Source of the DNA: Janthinobacterium sp. Marseille
Lineage (GTDB): Bacteria; Pseudomonadota; Gammaproteobacteria; Burkholderiales; Burkholderiaceae_D
DNA: 64,000 bases
Assembly (NCBI RefSeq): GCF_000013625.1
Contig: NC_009659.1
Coordinates: 1,178,001 to 1,242,000, forward strand
Reading direction: 5' to 3'
Of the stretch, positions 33,933 through 42,873 are shown in pieces (within the stretch, counting starts at the first letter, position 1; each line of letters begins with the position of its first letter). Below the pieces are notes generated by a model that saw only the letters and a program-made list of their open reading frames with translations, did no database searches and had not been told where the DNA came from. Both the position numbers and the translations under genes were made by a program.

Positions 33933-35309
33933 ATGCCAAAGATTTTCAAATTTTCCCAGTTCACCCAATTCTCGCTACGCGATTTAATCGTCACGGCCGG
34001 GCCGATGACAGTTTTGGTGATCGCGTTGTGCTATGTCGCTTATCGCCTGGTCGATCCATCGCCACCGAAGCAGGTGACGCTAGCGACCGGCCAGGAAAAC
34101 AGTGCATATGAGGAGTTTGGTAAAAAGTATGCAGCAGCGCTCGGCAAGTTCGGTATCAAGGTGACCCTGGTACCGTCGCTGGGTTCACAGGAAAACCTGC
34201 AGCGTTTGATGGATCCGGATTCCGGTGTCGATATTGCATTCGTGCAAAGCGGCTCGATCGAGCAGCAGGCGGCGAAAGATGCCGGATTGGTGTCGTTGGG
34301 CAGCCTGTTCACGGAGCCGGTCTGGTTGTTTTACCGCGAAAGCAAAAAGCTCACGCAACTGACGCAATTGAAGGGCTTGCGCGTCAACGTCGGACCGGAA
34401 GGAACCGGTGTGCCGAAGTTGTTCAAGAATATTTTGTCAGTCAACGGGCTGGAGCCTGGCGATGTCAAAATCAGGCAACTGGAAAATACACCGGCCACGG
34501 TGGAGTTGCTGGAAGGGCGCATCGATGCGCTGGTTTTCAGTTCCGCGCCGGATGCCCTGCTGATACAAATGCTCTTGCAGACACCGGGTATCAAGCTGTT
34601 TGATTTCACGCAGGCGGAAGCTTATTCACGCCGCTTTCCTTCATTAACGCATGTGATCCTGCCACGCGGCATCGTCGACCTCGGGCGTGATTTGCCACCG
34701 AAAAATTATCACTTGATTGCACCGACCGCGACCCTGGTGGCGCGCGAAGATTTGCATCCGGCGCTGATCGATTTATTCGTGCAGGCAGCGGGAACCATAC
34801 ACGGTGGTGCCGGCTGGTTCCGCAAGCAGGGCGAATTCCCGAATGCGAGCTATACCGAAATCCCGGTTATTCCGGAAGCGGAAAAATTCTATAAGGACGG
34901 ACCGCCTTTCCTGCAACGCTATATGTCGTTCTGGCTGGCGAATTTCTTTGAGCGCATGTGGGTGGTGATCGTTGCGCTTGGTGCCTTGATCCTACCGCTG
35001 TCGCGCATCGTGCCGCCGCTGTATGTATGGAAGGTGCGGTCACGCGTGTATCGCTGGTACGGGCAGTTACGCACGGTAGAGCAAGTGATAGAAGATGTGC
35101 CACCGGCGAAACGAAATACGGTTTATCCGGCGCAGCTTAAACGTCTGTCAGAAATCGAAGAGAAGGTGAACCAGATCTCGATTCCGCTTTCATTTGCGGA
35201 TGAGTTGTATCGCCTGCGCAGCAATATCAATCTGGTGCGCAAGCGTATCTTGTGGCTGTCGGAAGCGAAAACGGAAGAGCCGGCTGTAAGCAAGCCGGCA
35301 TCCGCTTAG
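33933..35309 (+). CDS. TAXI-family solute-binding protein with membrane anchors at both ends
   Basis: 458 residues. An N-terminal hydrophobic segment (residues ~20-42) has no clear cleavage site and is followed by a TAXI-type binding fold (QVTLATGQENSAYEEFGKKY, GVDIAFVQSGSIEQQ, LKGLRVNVGPEGTGVPKLF) to about residue 325. A second membrane segment (MWVVIVALGALILPLSRIVP, ~345-365) leads to a C-terminal cytoplasmic helical domain of ~90 residues. TRAP permease genes (DctQM fusion) are absent. This two-anchor form is unlike the free periplasmic proteins of TRAP systems; it may be a sensor or tether. The ligand is unknown. Confidence 0.82.
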   Translation: MPKIFKFSQFTQFSLRDLIVTAGPMTVLVIALCYVAYRLVDPSPPKQVTLATGQENSAYEEFGKKYAAALGKFGIKVTLVPSLGSQENLQRLMDPDSGVDIAFVQSGSIEQQAAKDAGLVSLGSLFTEPVWLFYRESKKLTQLTQLKGLRVNVGPEGTGVPKLFKNILSVNGLEPGDVKIRQLENTPATVELLEGRIDALVFSSAPDALLIQMLLQTPGIKLFDFTQAEAYSRRFPSLTHVILPRGIVDLGRDLPPKNYHLIAPTATLVAREDLHPALIDLFVQAAGTIHGGAGWFRKQGEFPNASYTEIPVIPEAEKFYKDGPPFLQRYMSFWLANFFERMWVVIVALGALILPLSRIVPPLYVWKVRSRVYRWYGQLRTVEQVIEDVPPAKRNTVYPAQLKRLSEIEEKVNQISIPLSFADELYRLRSNINLVRKRILWLSEAKTEEPAVSKPASA

Positions 35310-35316
35310 TGAGTAG

Positions 35317-35781
35317 TTAAGCACCGATCCACGGCAGGCCGGCCTTGCACCAGCCGTTGACGTTCTTGCGATGGCCGTCAGCGTCTTTCTCGCCTTCAAA
35401 ACCTTCGAGGATATCGAAGGACTGGGCAAAGCCATTTTCAGTTGCAAGCTTGGCGGCATGGCGGGAACGCACTGCACCACGGCACAGGAATAGCAGCACG
35501 GTATCCTTGCTTGCCGCGTTCTTCAGTTGCGGCAGGAATTCGGGATTTGGTGTGCCGCCCGGATACACATTCCATTCCACTGCCAGGTGTTGCTCTGCAG
35601 GGATTGCGACACGACCGATCCAGTCCCGTTCTGCATTGGTACGTACATCGACCAGCTTCACATTCGGATCACTTTGCAGGAGCGCATAGGCTTCCTGTGG
35701 CGTCAGCGCGCCGGCATACGGGAGTGCGTTATCTTTGCCACGCTGCTGTGCGGCAGCGAGTATATCTGCGGACTTCGTCAT
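35317..35781 (-). CDS. Rhodanese-domain protein
   Basis: 154 residues from ATG 35781 on the minus strand (GGAAAGA upstream). One rhodanese domain: LTPQEAYALLQSDPNVKLVD and VRTNAERDWIGR open it, and the active-site loop is LFLCRGAVRSRHAA with catalytic Cys, followed by FDILEGFEGEKDADGHR. It is probably a cytoplasmic sulfurtransferase. It converges with the TAXI gene (7-base gap) and lies downstream of nhaA on the other side. Confidence 0.9.
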   Translation of the reverse strand: MTKSADILAAAQQRGKDNALPYAGALTPQEAYALLQSDPNVKLVDVRTNAERDWIGRVAIPAEQHLAVEWNVYPGGTPNPEFLPQLKNAASKDTVLLFLCRGAVRSRHAAKLATENGFAQSFDILEGFEGEKDADGHRKNVNGWCKAGLPWIGA

Positions 35782-35883
35782 GATGGTCTTGTCTTTCCGG
35801 TTTTCAGTTGAGCTGCAAACGATGGTGGCTTTCACAAGCGCATCGCTCGCAGTATAAAGTTCTCTGGCCTTCGCGTCACATCT

Positions 35884-37245
35884 TCAGGCCACGGCAGGCT
35901 GTTTGCGTTTCGCCTGGAAGAATCCCCAGGCCAATCCAAGTACAGCCGCGCTTAGTGAAGCAAGCAGGATACCCAATTTCGCCGCACCGAGCAGGTTCGG
36001 ATCGTTGAAGGCCAGCGTTGCGATAAAGATCGACATGGTGAAGCCTATGCCCGCCAGCAAACCGACCAGGCAGACACCGCCCCAGGTCACGCCCGGCGGC
36101 AGTGCACACCAGCCCATGCGTACCATCAGGAAGCTGGCTCCGATAATGCCGAGCGGCTTGCCCGCGACCAGGGCGATCAACACGCCTAGCATGACGCTCA
36201 TGGAACCAGTGGCCGACATATCGATGCCGTCCAGCGAGACGCCGGCATTGGCGAGCGCGAAGAGCGGCATGATGCCGAAAGCGACATAAGGATGTAAGGC
36301 CATTTGTACACGGCTGACCGGTGGCAGCAAATCACGTTGTGCGCGGCGTAATTGTTTCAGGGGGTGCGCCAGGTGATGCGGATCCGGTGTGCTGTTTGCG
36401 GTTTGGTTCCACAAGTCTTTCAGCGCCTTGCTCGCGAGTTCCAGCGGGTGTGTCCGTGCATGCGGGGCGAACACAGGTGTCATCAGGCCGAGTACTACGC
36501 CGGCCAGTGTCGGATGCGCACCGGTTTTCAGCAAGCCGAACCAGAGCACTGCACCGGGTATTACATAGGGATAGGCTGACGCGATGCCTATCCTTTGCAT
36601 GCCCAACACCATGAGGATGCCGACGGCGGCAATAATGAAACCGCTGTAATCCATGCCGCCGGAATAAAAGACTGCGATGATTAGCACTGCGACGATGTCG
36701 TCGATGATCGCCAGCGCCAGCAGGAAGACGCGGACATTGGACGGAATGGAACGACCGAGTAGTGCCAGTACGCCAACCGCGAAGGCAATATCGGTGGCAG
36801 TCGGTACCGCCCAGCCATGGGCCGCTTCACCGCCCGGGTTGAGTATGAAGTAAATCAGGGCCGGTACCACCACGCCGCCGAGGGCGGCAGCCAGCGGCAA
36901 GGCGGCCAGGCGCATATTGGCCAAGGCACCTTCATGGATTTCGCGGCGGATTTCCATCCCGACGACCAGGAAGAAGATGGTCATCAAGCCATCGTTGATC
37001 AGGAAGTGCAAGGATTCGGAAACACTCCAGCTACCTATCGAGAAGGAAACCGCGGTATGCCAGAAGTGGTGGTAACCGTCGGCATACGGGGAATTAGCCC
37101 AGATCAGTGCGGCAGCAGCAGCGAGCAGCAACACGACGCCACTGAAGGCTTCGATATGCAGGAATTTTTCTAAAGTGGAAAATGCGCGTTCCGCAAGAAC
37201 TTGCGCGCGCGGCAGGGTGGAGCCTGGTGACGTATTTGGAGTCAT
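35884..37245 (-). CDS. nhaA: Na+/H+ antiporter NhaA
   Basis: 453 residues, twelve membrane segments. The ion-binding aspartate pair lies in [20 protein letters not shown], and other NhaA marks are [42 protein letters not shown] and [13 protein letters not shown]. The length is somewhat above E. coli NhaA (388) because of termini and a loop near residue 285. It exchanges sodium for protons at alkaline pH. It is divergent from glnA across a 450-base regulatory region. Confidence 0.95.
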   Translation of the reverse strand: MTPNTSPGSTLPRAQVLAERAFSTLEKFLHIEAFSGVVLLLAAAAALIWANSPYADGYHHFWHTAVSFSIGSWSVSESLHFLINDGLMTIFFLVVGMEIRREIHEGALANMRLAALPLAAALGGVVVPALIYFILNPGGEAAHGWAVPTATDIAFAVGVLALLGRSIPSNVRVFLLALAIIDDIVAVLIIAVFYSGGMDYSGFIIAAVGILMVLGMQRIGIASAYPYVIPGAVLWFGLLKTGAHPTLAGVVLGLMTPVFAPHARTHPLELASKALKDLWNQTANSTPDPHHLAHPLKQLRRAQRDLLPPVSRVQMALHPYVAFGIMPLFALANAGVSLDGIDMSATGSMSVMLGVLIALVAGKPLGIIGASFLMVRMGWCALPPGVTWGGVCLVGLLAGIGFTMSIFIATLAFNDPNLLGAAKLGILLASLSAAVLGLAWGFFQAKRKQPAVA

Positions 37246-37394
37246 GTGCGTGAGTATCCCCGCGTGGCGGCCCGACCGACGCGTTACCTGTCCGCTGCGG
37301 TATGCAGCGTAAACACCCTGTCCTGATTTTACACCAGCCGGTACCCACAGGCAATTTGGCGGGGGCCGGCAAAAAAGCCGGAATAAGGTCGGTT

Positions 37395-37410
37395 TGCACT
37401 AATTTGGAGC
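37395..37410 (+). promoter_or_regulatory. Candidate NtrC-binding site (distal)
   Basis: TGCACTAATTTGGAGC approximates the NtrC consensus TGCAC-N5-TGGTGCA, about 200 bases before the sigma-54 start. One half-site is imperfect. Confidence 0.5.
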
Positions 37411-37463
37411 GTAAACAGACTTGCCTTTCAAAAACGTTTTATTTTGGTGCAAATATGATTGTT

Positions 37464-37480
37464 TGCACATGTTTGGTGCG
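37464..37480 (+). promoter_or_regulatory. NtrC-binding site (proximal)
   Basis: TGCACATGTTTGGTGCG matches the NtrC dyad (GCAC-N6-GGTGC) closely, about 130 bases before the predicted start. A further half-site (TTTGGTGCAAA) lies just left, near 37444-37453. Confidence 0.7.
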
Positions 37481-37578
37481 TATGGTTTCACCTCCTTTGA
37501 TGCAGAAAAATAGCGATGTGCCATCTATTGGCTAGGGCGCTCCGTTGCAGTGCGGCTGCGTGAATTTTTGGAAGGTGG

Positions 37579-37594
37579 TGGCATGGAATCTGCT
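37579..37594 (+). promoter_or_regulatory. Sigma-54 promoter of glnA
   Basis: TGGCATGGAATCTGCT fits the -24/-12 consensus TGGCAC-N5-TTGC with the GG and GC dinucleotides correctly spaced. The start would lie near 37605, 90 bases before glnA. The NtrC sites upstream complete a nitrogen-regulated enhancer promoter. Confidence 0.75.
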
Positions 37595-37695
37595 ATCATT
37601 TCGGGCGAGTTATGGACGCATGCTGTTTGTTCACGCAGGCCTCACAACCCATTCACTAATTCTGTATTACTTTGCTCAAATTTTAGGAGATTCGC

Positions 37696-39111
37696 ATGGC
37701 AATGACGGCCGCAGAGGTCTTGAAGATGGCGAAAGACAACGAAGTTAAATTCGTTGATTTTCGTTTTGCTGACACAAGAGGCAAGGAACAGCACGTCACA
37801 GTGCCAATTTCGCATTTCGACATGGATAAATTCGAATCCGGTCATGCGTTTGACGGTTCCTCCATCGCTGGCTGGAAAGGTATCGAAGCATCCGACATGT
37901 TGTTGATGCCTGATCCAAACACCGCGAATATCGATCCATTCTTCGAAGAAACCACATTATTCATGCAGTGCGACGTGATTGAACCGTCGGACGGCAAAGG
38001 CTACGATCGTGACCCACGTTCGATCGCTAAACGTGCAGAAGCTTATTTGAAATCCTCGGGCCTGGGCGACACCGCTTATTTCGGTCCTGAGCCAGAATTC
38101 TTCATTTTCGACGGTATCCGTTGGAAAATCGGCATGGACGGTTGCTTCGTCAAGATTGATTCGGAAGAAGCAGCATGGAGCTCCGGCGAGAAACTCGAAG
38201 GCGGCAACACCGGTCACCGTCCTGCAGTAAAAGGCGGCTACTTCCCAGTGCCACCAGTCGACAGCTTCCAGGACATGCGTTCGGAAATGTCGCTGATCCT
38301 CGAATCCCTCGGCATTCCTGTCGAAGTGCATCACCATGAAGTTGCCGGTCCTGGCCAAAATGAACTGGGCACCAAATTCTCGACCCTGGTTGAGCGCGCT
38401 GACTGGACCCAGAACCTGAAATACGTGGTCTGGAACGTTGCACACACCTACGGCAAAACCGCAACCTTCATGCCAAAACCTATCGTTGGCGACAACGGTT
38501 CGGGCATGCACGTGCACCAATCGGTCTGGAAAGACGGCAAAAACCTGTTCGCTGGCGACGGCTATGCAGGCCTGTCCGATTTCGCGCTGTACTACATCGG
38601 CGGCATCATCAAGCATGCCAAGGCATTGAACGCGATCACCAATCCAGGTACCAACTCGTACAAACGTCTGGTTCCAGGCTTTGAAGCTCCGGTTAAACTG
38701 GCTTACTCGGCACGTAACCGTTCCGCTTCGATCCGTATTCCACACGTTGCGAACCCTAAAGGTCGCCGTGTTGAAGCACGTTTCCCGGATCCACTGGCTA
38801 ACCCATACCTGTGCTTCTCGGCTTTGCTGATGGCAGGTCTGGACGGCGTACAGAACAAGATCCACCCAGGCGAAGCAGCCTCGAAAGACTTGTACCACTT
38901 GCCACCAGAAGAAGACGCACTGATCCCAACCGTTTGCGTATCGTTGGAAGAAGCGCTGGAACACCTGAACAAAGACCGCGAGTTCCTGACCCGTGGCGGC
39001 GTATTCAGCGATTCGATGATCGATGCTTACATTGAATTGAAAATGCAAGAAGTTCAACGCTTCCGCATGACTGCTCACCCAGTCGAATACGATATGTACT
39101 ACTCGCTGTAA
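37696..39111 (+). CDS. glnA: Glutamine synthetase, type I
   Basis: 471 residues, start behind AGGAG. It makes glutamine from glutamate, ammonia and ATP. Signatures: [20 protein letters not shown] near residue 55, the metal-site [30 protein letters not shown], the ATP-binding [16 protein letters not shown], and the adenylylation loop [10 protein letters not shown] with Tyr400. GlnE-type control by adenylylation is therefore expected. It is transcribed from the sigma-54/NtrC promoter; a strong terminator follows the stop. Confidence 0.98.
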   Translation: MAMTAAEVLKMAKDNEVKFVDFRFADTRGKEQHVTVPISHFDMDKFESGHAFDGSSIAGWKGIEASDMLLMPDPNTANIDPFFEETTLFMQCDVIEPSDGKGYDRDPRSIAKRAEAYLKSSGLGDTAYFGPEPEFFIFDGIRWKIGMDGCFVKIDSEEAAWSSGEKLEGGNTGHRPAVKGGYFPVPPVDSFQDMRSEMSLILESLGIPVEVHHHEVAGPGQNELGTKFSTLVERADWTQNLKYVVWNVAHTYGKTATFMPKPIVGDNGSGMHVHQSVWKDGKNLFAGDGYAGLSDFALYYIGGIIKHAKALNAITNPGTNSYKRLVPGFEAPVKLAYSARNRSASIRIPHVANPKGRRVEARFPDPLANPYLCFSALLMAGLDGVQNKIHPGEAASKDLYHLPPEEDALIPTVCVSLEEALEHLNKDREFLTRGGVFSDSMIDAYIELKMQEVQRFRMTAHPVEYDMYYSL

Positions 39112-39137
39112 TCAATCTCTGATTGTTACCGCAAGAT

Positions 39138-39176
39138 AAAAAGGCGGGGAAAGCGTAAGCTTTCTCCGCCTTTTTT
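39138..39176 (+). terminator. Rho-independent terminator of glnA
   Basis: A stem of about 16 bp (AAAAGGCGGGGAAAGC with GCTTTCTCCGCCTTTT, one G-U pair), loop GTAA, then a T-run. Confidence 0.93.
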
Positions 39177-39283
39177 ATTGATTTGTTGCAAGGAAGCAGT
39201 AAATGGCGGATCAGTGTTTGTCAGGCCAAGATTGTTGCCCTAAACTAAGTATCTGATTTAACAGTTTCAAATGAAGAGAGTCT

Positions 39284-39766
39284 ATGAAACGTCAACTTGC
39301 AGCCCTGTTGCTCTCAGCCATTGGCTTTTCCGCGTATGCGCAAAATGATGTCTACCTGTGCATAGACGCCAATGGCAATCGTGAATACAAGAATACCGGT
39401 CCTACCAATAAGTGCAAAAAGGTAGACCTGCCCGGCGTTACCACCATCCCGGCCGTGAAAAAATCGGCGACCCCGCAAACTGCAAGCGCCAAGACCTCTT
39501 CGCCCAGCGATTTCCCCAAGGTAGACAATACGATCCAGAAGGCGCGCGACAGCGACCGGCGCCAGATCCTGCTGGATGAAATGAAAACCGAGGAGCAAAA
39601 GCTCGCCGATATCAAGCGCGAATACAATAATGGTGAACCGGAGCGCCGTGGTGACGAGCGTAACTATGCGAAATATCAGGAGCGTACCGCGACACTGAAG
39701 GATGACCTGGCACGTTCCGAAAAGAATGTCGAAGCACTGAAACGCGAACTCAATAACTTGAAGTAA
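39284..39766 (+). CDS. Periplasmic DUF4124-type protein with coiled coil
   Basis: 160 residues. A signal peptide is cleaved near SAYAQ (residue ~19). The next ~35 residues, VYLCIDANGNREYKNTGPTN and KCKKVDLPG, are a DUF4124-like beta unit with two cysteines. Then comes an A/S/T-rich linker and a charged coiled coil (residues ~85-160). The family is common in beta-proteobacteria next to glnA-ntrBC but has no known function. A promoter must lie in the 108 bases after the glnA terminator. It is followed by its own terminator. Confidence 0.8.
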   Translation: MKRQLAALLLSAIGFSAYAQNDVYLCIDANGNREYKNTGPTNKCKKVDLPGVTTIPAVKKSATPQTASAKTSSPSDFPKVDNTIQKARDSDRRQILLDEMKTEEQKLADIKREYNNGEPERRGDERNYAKYQERTATLKDDLARSEKNVEALKRELNNLK

Positions 39767-39805
39767 GATCATTGAATCAACATCGGTACGATGTTTGCTT
39801 GAATC

Positions 39806-39834
39806 AGGCCGCGTGTAGCGGCCTTTCTTTTTTG
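39806..39834 (+). terminator. Terminator between DUF4124 gene and ntrB
   Basis: Stem AGGCCGC (39806-39812) / GCGGCCT (39818-39824), loop GTGTA, then TTCTTTTTTT. It ends only about eight bases before the ntrB start codon. Confidence 0.85.
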
Positions 39835-39841
39835 GATTCCT

Positions 39842-40915
39842 GTGAAAAAACCTTTAATTGCTTTAGATGGCCTTGATTTGCTGGCTTCGGCGGTGCTGGT
39901 CCTGCGTCCGGACAGCGATATCGCCTATGCCAATCCGGCGGCGGAAATCCTGCTGGAGAGTTCCAGCAAGGCCCTGACCAACCACAAACTGAATGAATTG
40001 TTCATCAACTGCGAGGAGCTGGAACAGGTGTTCCAGGAGGCGCTTGAGCACCAGTTCGCCGACAAGCGGCTGGACCTGGTACTGGAGCGCCACGGACGTG
40101 ACCCTTTGCAGGTACATGTGGTGGTGTCGGCGCTGGATAGCGCGGAAACCCCGGTCCTGATTGAACTGCGCGAGAATGTACAGCAACTGAAGCTGGATCG
40201 CGAAGAGCGCCTGATCGACCAGAGCCAGGCCAACAAGGAGCTGATCCGCAACCTGGCGCATGAGATCAAGAACCCCTTGGGTGGCATACGCGGCGCCGCG
40301 CAATTGCTGGAAATGGAGTTGCCGGAGCGGCACCTGAAGGAATTTCGCGAATATACGCAGGTCATCATCAAGGAAGCCGATCGCCTGCAAACACTTGTTG
40401 ACCGTTTGCTGGCACCGCACCGCAGTCCGCATATCGTCGGGGATGTGAATATCCATGAAGTGTGCGAACGGGTGCGCAGCCTGATCGTGTCGGAATTCCC
40501 GAACGGCCTGAAGATCAAGCGCGATTATGATTTATCGGTACCCGAGTTCCGTGGTGACAAAGAGCAACTGATCCAGGCCGTATTGAATATTGCACACAAT
40601 GCGGCGCAAGTGCTGTCGGCCCGCATGAAAGCCGGCGATGCGGAGCTGACTTTACGGACCCGGATTGCGCGACAAGTGACGCTGGCCAAGGTGCGATACC
40701 GGCTGGCATTAGACTTGCATATCATCGATAACGGACCGGGCATCCCGCCGGACATCCGCGATCGTATTTTTTATCCTTTGGTCTCTGGCCGGGATGGCGG
40801 TAGTGGATTGGGCTTGACGCTGGCACAGACATTCGTACAACAGCATATGGGTTTGATCGAATGCGAGAGTCGGCCGGGATGCACGGATTTCAGAATTTTG
40901 ATTCCATTACCATGA
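39842..40915 (+). CDS. ntrB: Nitrogen regulation sensor kinase NtrB (GlnL)
   Basis: 357 residues from GTG 39842. An N-terminal PAS domain (residues ~8-110; IAYANPAAEILLESSSKALT) is followed by the H-box RNLAHEIKNPLGGIRGAAQL with His140, the N-box VLNIAHNAAQVL, and ATP-lid motifs IIDNGPGIPPDIRDRIF and GRDGGSGLGLTLAQ. It phosphorylates or dephosphorylates NtrC in response to PII. The start lies right behind a terminator hairpin, with only GGA before the GTG, so ntrB expression probably depends on read-through or internal initiation. ntrC follows 68 bases later. Confidence 0.95.
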   Translation: MKKPLIALDGLDLLASAVLVLRPDSDIAYANPAAEILLESSSKALTNHKLNELFINCEELEQVFQEALEHQFADKRLDLVLERHGRDPLQVHVVVSALDSAETPVLIELRENVQQLKLDREERLIDQSQANKELIRNLAHEIKNPLGGIRGAAQLLEMELPERHLKEFREYTQVIIKEADRLQTLVDRLLAPHRSPHIVGDVNIHEVCERVRSLIVSEFPNGLKIKRDYDLSVPEFRGDKEQLIQAVLNIAHNAAQVLSARMKAGDAELTLRTRIARQVTLAKVRYRLALDLHIIDNGPGIPPDIRDRIFYPLVSGRDGGSGLGLTLAQTFVQQHMGLIECESRPGCTDFRILIPLP

Positions 40916-40983
40916 GCAGCTTGAGCTCGTATTTGGCGATGAATCTATAAACCTAGCCACATGACGCGGGACACTATAAATAT

Positions 40984-42504
40984 ATGAAGCCAATCTGGAT
41001 TGTTGACGACGACGAGTCTATCCGCTGGGTCCTTGAAAAAGCACTGGCGCGAGAAAATCTTGCAACCAAGAGTTTTTCCAATGCACGCGATGCACTGGAG
41101 GCTTTAAAAACCGGTGCGCCGCAAGTATTGGTTTCCGATATCCGCATGCCGGGCGAATCCGGCCTTGAATTACTACAGGCTGTCAAAGCCAAGCATCCGG
41201 GTTTGCCCGTCATCATCATTACGGCTTTCTCCGATCTGGATTCGGCAGTCGCAGCCTTCCAGGGCGGTGCCTTTGAATACCTGGCGAAACCTTTCGATAT
41301 CGATCATGCTGTCGGCCTGATACGTCGTGCGCTGGAAGAAAGCCTGCGTGAAACCAGCGTCGAACAGGTCTCGGCCGAAACGCCGGAAATCCTCGGCCAG
41401 GCACCGGCGATGCAGGATGTGTTCCGCGCCATCGGCCGTTTGTCGCAATCGAATGTGACGGTGCTGATCACCGGTGAATCCGGTTCCGGTAAAGAATTGG
41501 TCGCACGTGCCTTGCATAAGCACAGCCCACGTGCATCGCAACCTTTCATCGCATTGAATACCGCAGCAATCCCAAAAGATTTGCTGGAATCCGAATTGTT
41601 TGGTCATGAGCGTGGTGCCTTCACCGGCGCGCAGGCGACACGTCGCGGTCGTTTTGAACAGGCCGAGAACGGCACCTTGTTCCTCGATGAAATCGGCGAC
41701 ATGCCCTTCGACCTGCAAACGCGTTTATTGCGCGTACTGTCCGATGGTCATTTCTATCGCGTCGGCGGTCATCAACCGCTGAAGGCGAATGTGCGGGTCA
41801 TTGCCGCCACCCATCAAAACCTTGAACACCGTGTACGTGAAGGTTTGTTCCGTGAAGATTTGTATCATCGCCTGAATGTGATCCGCCTGCGCCTGCCGAG
41901 CTTGCGCGAGCGCCGCGAAGACATTCCTATCCTGACCCGTCACTTCCTGCAGCAAAGTGCGAAGCAACTCGGTGTCGAAGTCAAACGCATGTCGGATAGT
42001 GCGATGCAATTCCTCAGCAGCCTCGAATTGCCGGGCAATGTGCGGCAACTGGAAAACCTGTGTAACTGGATTACTGTGATGGCACCGGGCCAGACGGTGG
42101 AAGCCAAGGATTTGCCACACGAGCTGACCGAAGGACAAGCCTTCGCCGCCAGCGCATCCGGTAGTTTCCCGGGCAGCCAGCCGGCGGCGCATAGTTATGC
42201 GACGACGGATGAGGCAGCCAGCCCGAACGGTGCGCCACCGTCAATGGCATTTGCTGCGCCTGCTCCGGCTGAACCGGGCAACTGGATTACCCTGCTGGAA
42301 ACCGAAGCGGCAGCACTGTTGGCTGCGGGTCAGCCGGAAGTGATGGATGCGCTGGGCCGTCAGTTTGAATCGACGCTGATCAAGACTGCGCTGAAACACA
42401 CGCATGGTCGCAAGAACGATGCGGCGGTGCGCCTGGGTATTGGCCGCAATACCATTACACGTAAAATTCATGAGCTGGGTATAGACGGCGCGAAGGATGA
42501 TTAA
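40984..42504 (+). CDS. ntrC: Nitrogen regulation response regulator NtrC (GlnG)
   Basis: 506 residues. Receiver domain with acidic cluster WIVDDDESI, phospho-acceptor Asp52 in VSDIRMPGESG and Lys in YLAKPF. A sigma-54 AAA+ domain carries Walker A TGESGSGKELVARAL, the GAFTGA loop in HERGAFTGAQ and Walker B GTLFLDEIGDMP. After an A/P/S-rich linker of ~70 residues comes the Fis-type helix-turn-helix RKNDAAVRLGIGRNTITRKI. It activates the sigma-54 promoter ahead of glnA. A terminator follows. Confidence 0.96.
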   Translation: MKPIWIVDDDESIRWVLEKALARENLATKSFSNARDALEALKTGAPQVLVSDIRMPGESGLELLQAVKAKHPGLPVIIITAFSDLDSAVAAFQGGAFEYLAKPFDIDHAVGLIRRALEESLRETSVEQVSAETPEILGQAPAMQDVFRAIGRLSQSNVTVLITGESGSGKELVARALHKHSPRASQPFIALNTAAIPKDLLESELFGHERGAFTGAQATRRGRFEQAENGTLFLDEIGDMPFDLQTRLLRVLSDGHFYRVGGHQPLKANVRVIAATHQNLEHRVREGLFREDLYHRLNVIRLRLPSLRERREDIPILTRHFLQQSAKQLGVEVKRMSDSAMQFLSSLELPGNVRQLENLCNWITVMAPGQTVEAKDLPHELTEGQAFAASASGSFPGSQPAAHSYATTDEAASPNGAPPSMAFAAPAPAEPGNWITLLETEAAALLAAGQPEVMDALGRQFESTLIKTALKHTHGRKNDAAVRLGIGRNTITRKIHELGIDGAKDD

Positions 42505-42585
42505 TCACCTCAGGTGAATGGCGTATTGTTTGTCATTCCAAAGTCTGCTAACGCTTGCCGACAATAAGCTGGATATGTAATAAGG

Positions 42586-42617
42586 ACGGGCTGCCGAAGA
42601 GGTGGCCCGTTTTTTTT
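42586..42617 (+). terminator. Terminator of ntrC
   Basis: Stem ACGGGCTGCC / GGTGGCCCGT (two G-U pairs), loop GAAGA, then TTTTTTT. Confidence 0.9.
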
Positions 42618-42873
42618 CGCGTTAAGTTTCTGTGACACCGGTTAACAGGTGCAATTTACCTTCGGCAGTTCAATATGGTAGGCTTGCAAAAATCGATGCC
42701 GGATTTAGGTGAAGGGTATCGTCCTGAAGTGAGTAAGAGTATGTGACGCAGGTCAGTAGTCGATGATCCTTGCGTGAAGTTTTAAGTGCAACTTTCTATT
42801 GATTAAGATGGGACGCTACAGAAGCAATATGCCTGCTTCGGTAGAAGTCCCGCGAATTTGAAAGAATTGGCTT
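42618..42873. other. Intergenic region before the AspT cluster
   Basis: 256 bases without a gene. It must contain the promoter of the exchanger cluster; I see no convincing -35/-10 pair or operator. A GAAAGAA stretch precedes the ATG at 42874. Confidence 0.4.

Noticed and set aside
37957..39078. 373-codon minus-strand open frame
   Set aside because: Antisense to glnA; no motif and no ribosome site.
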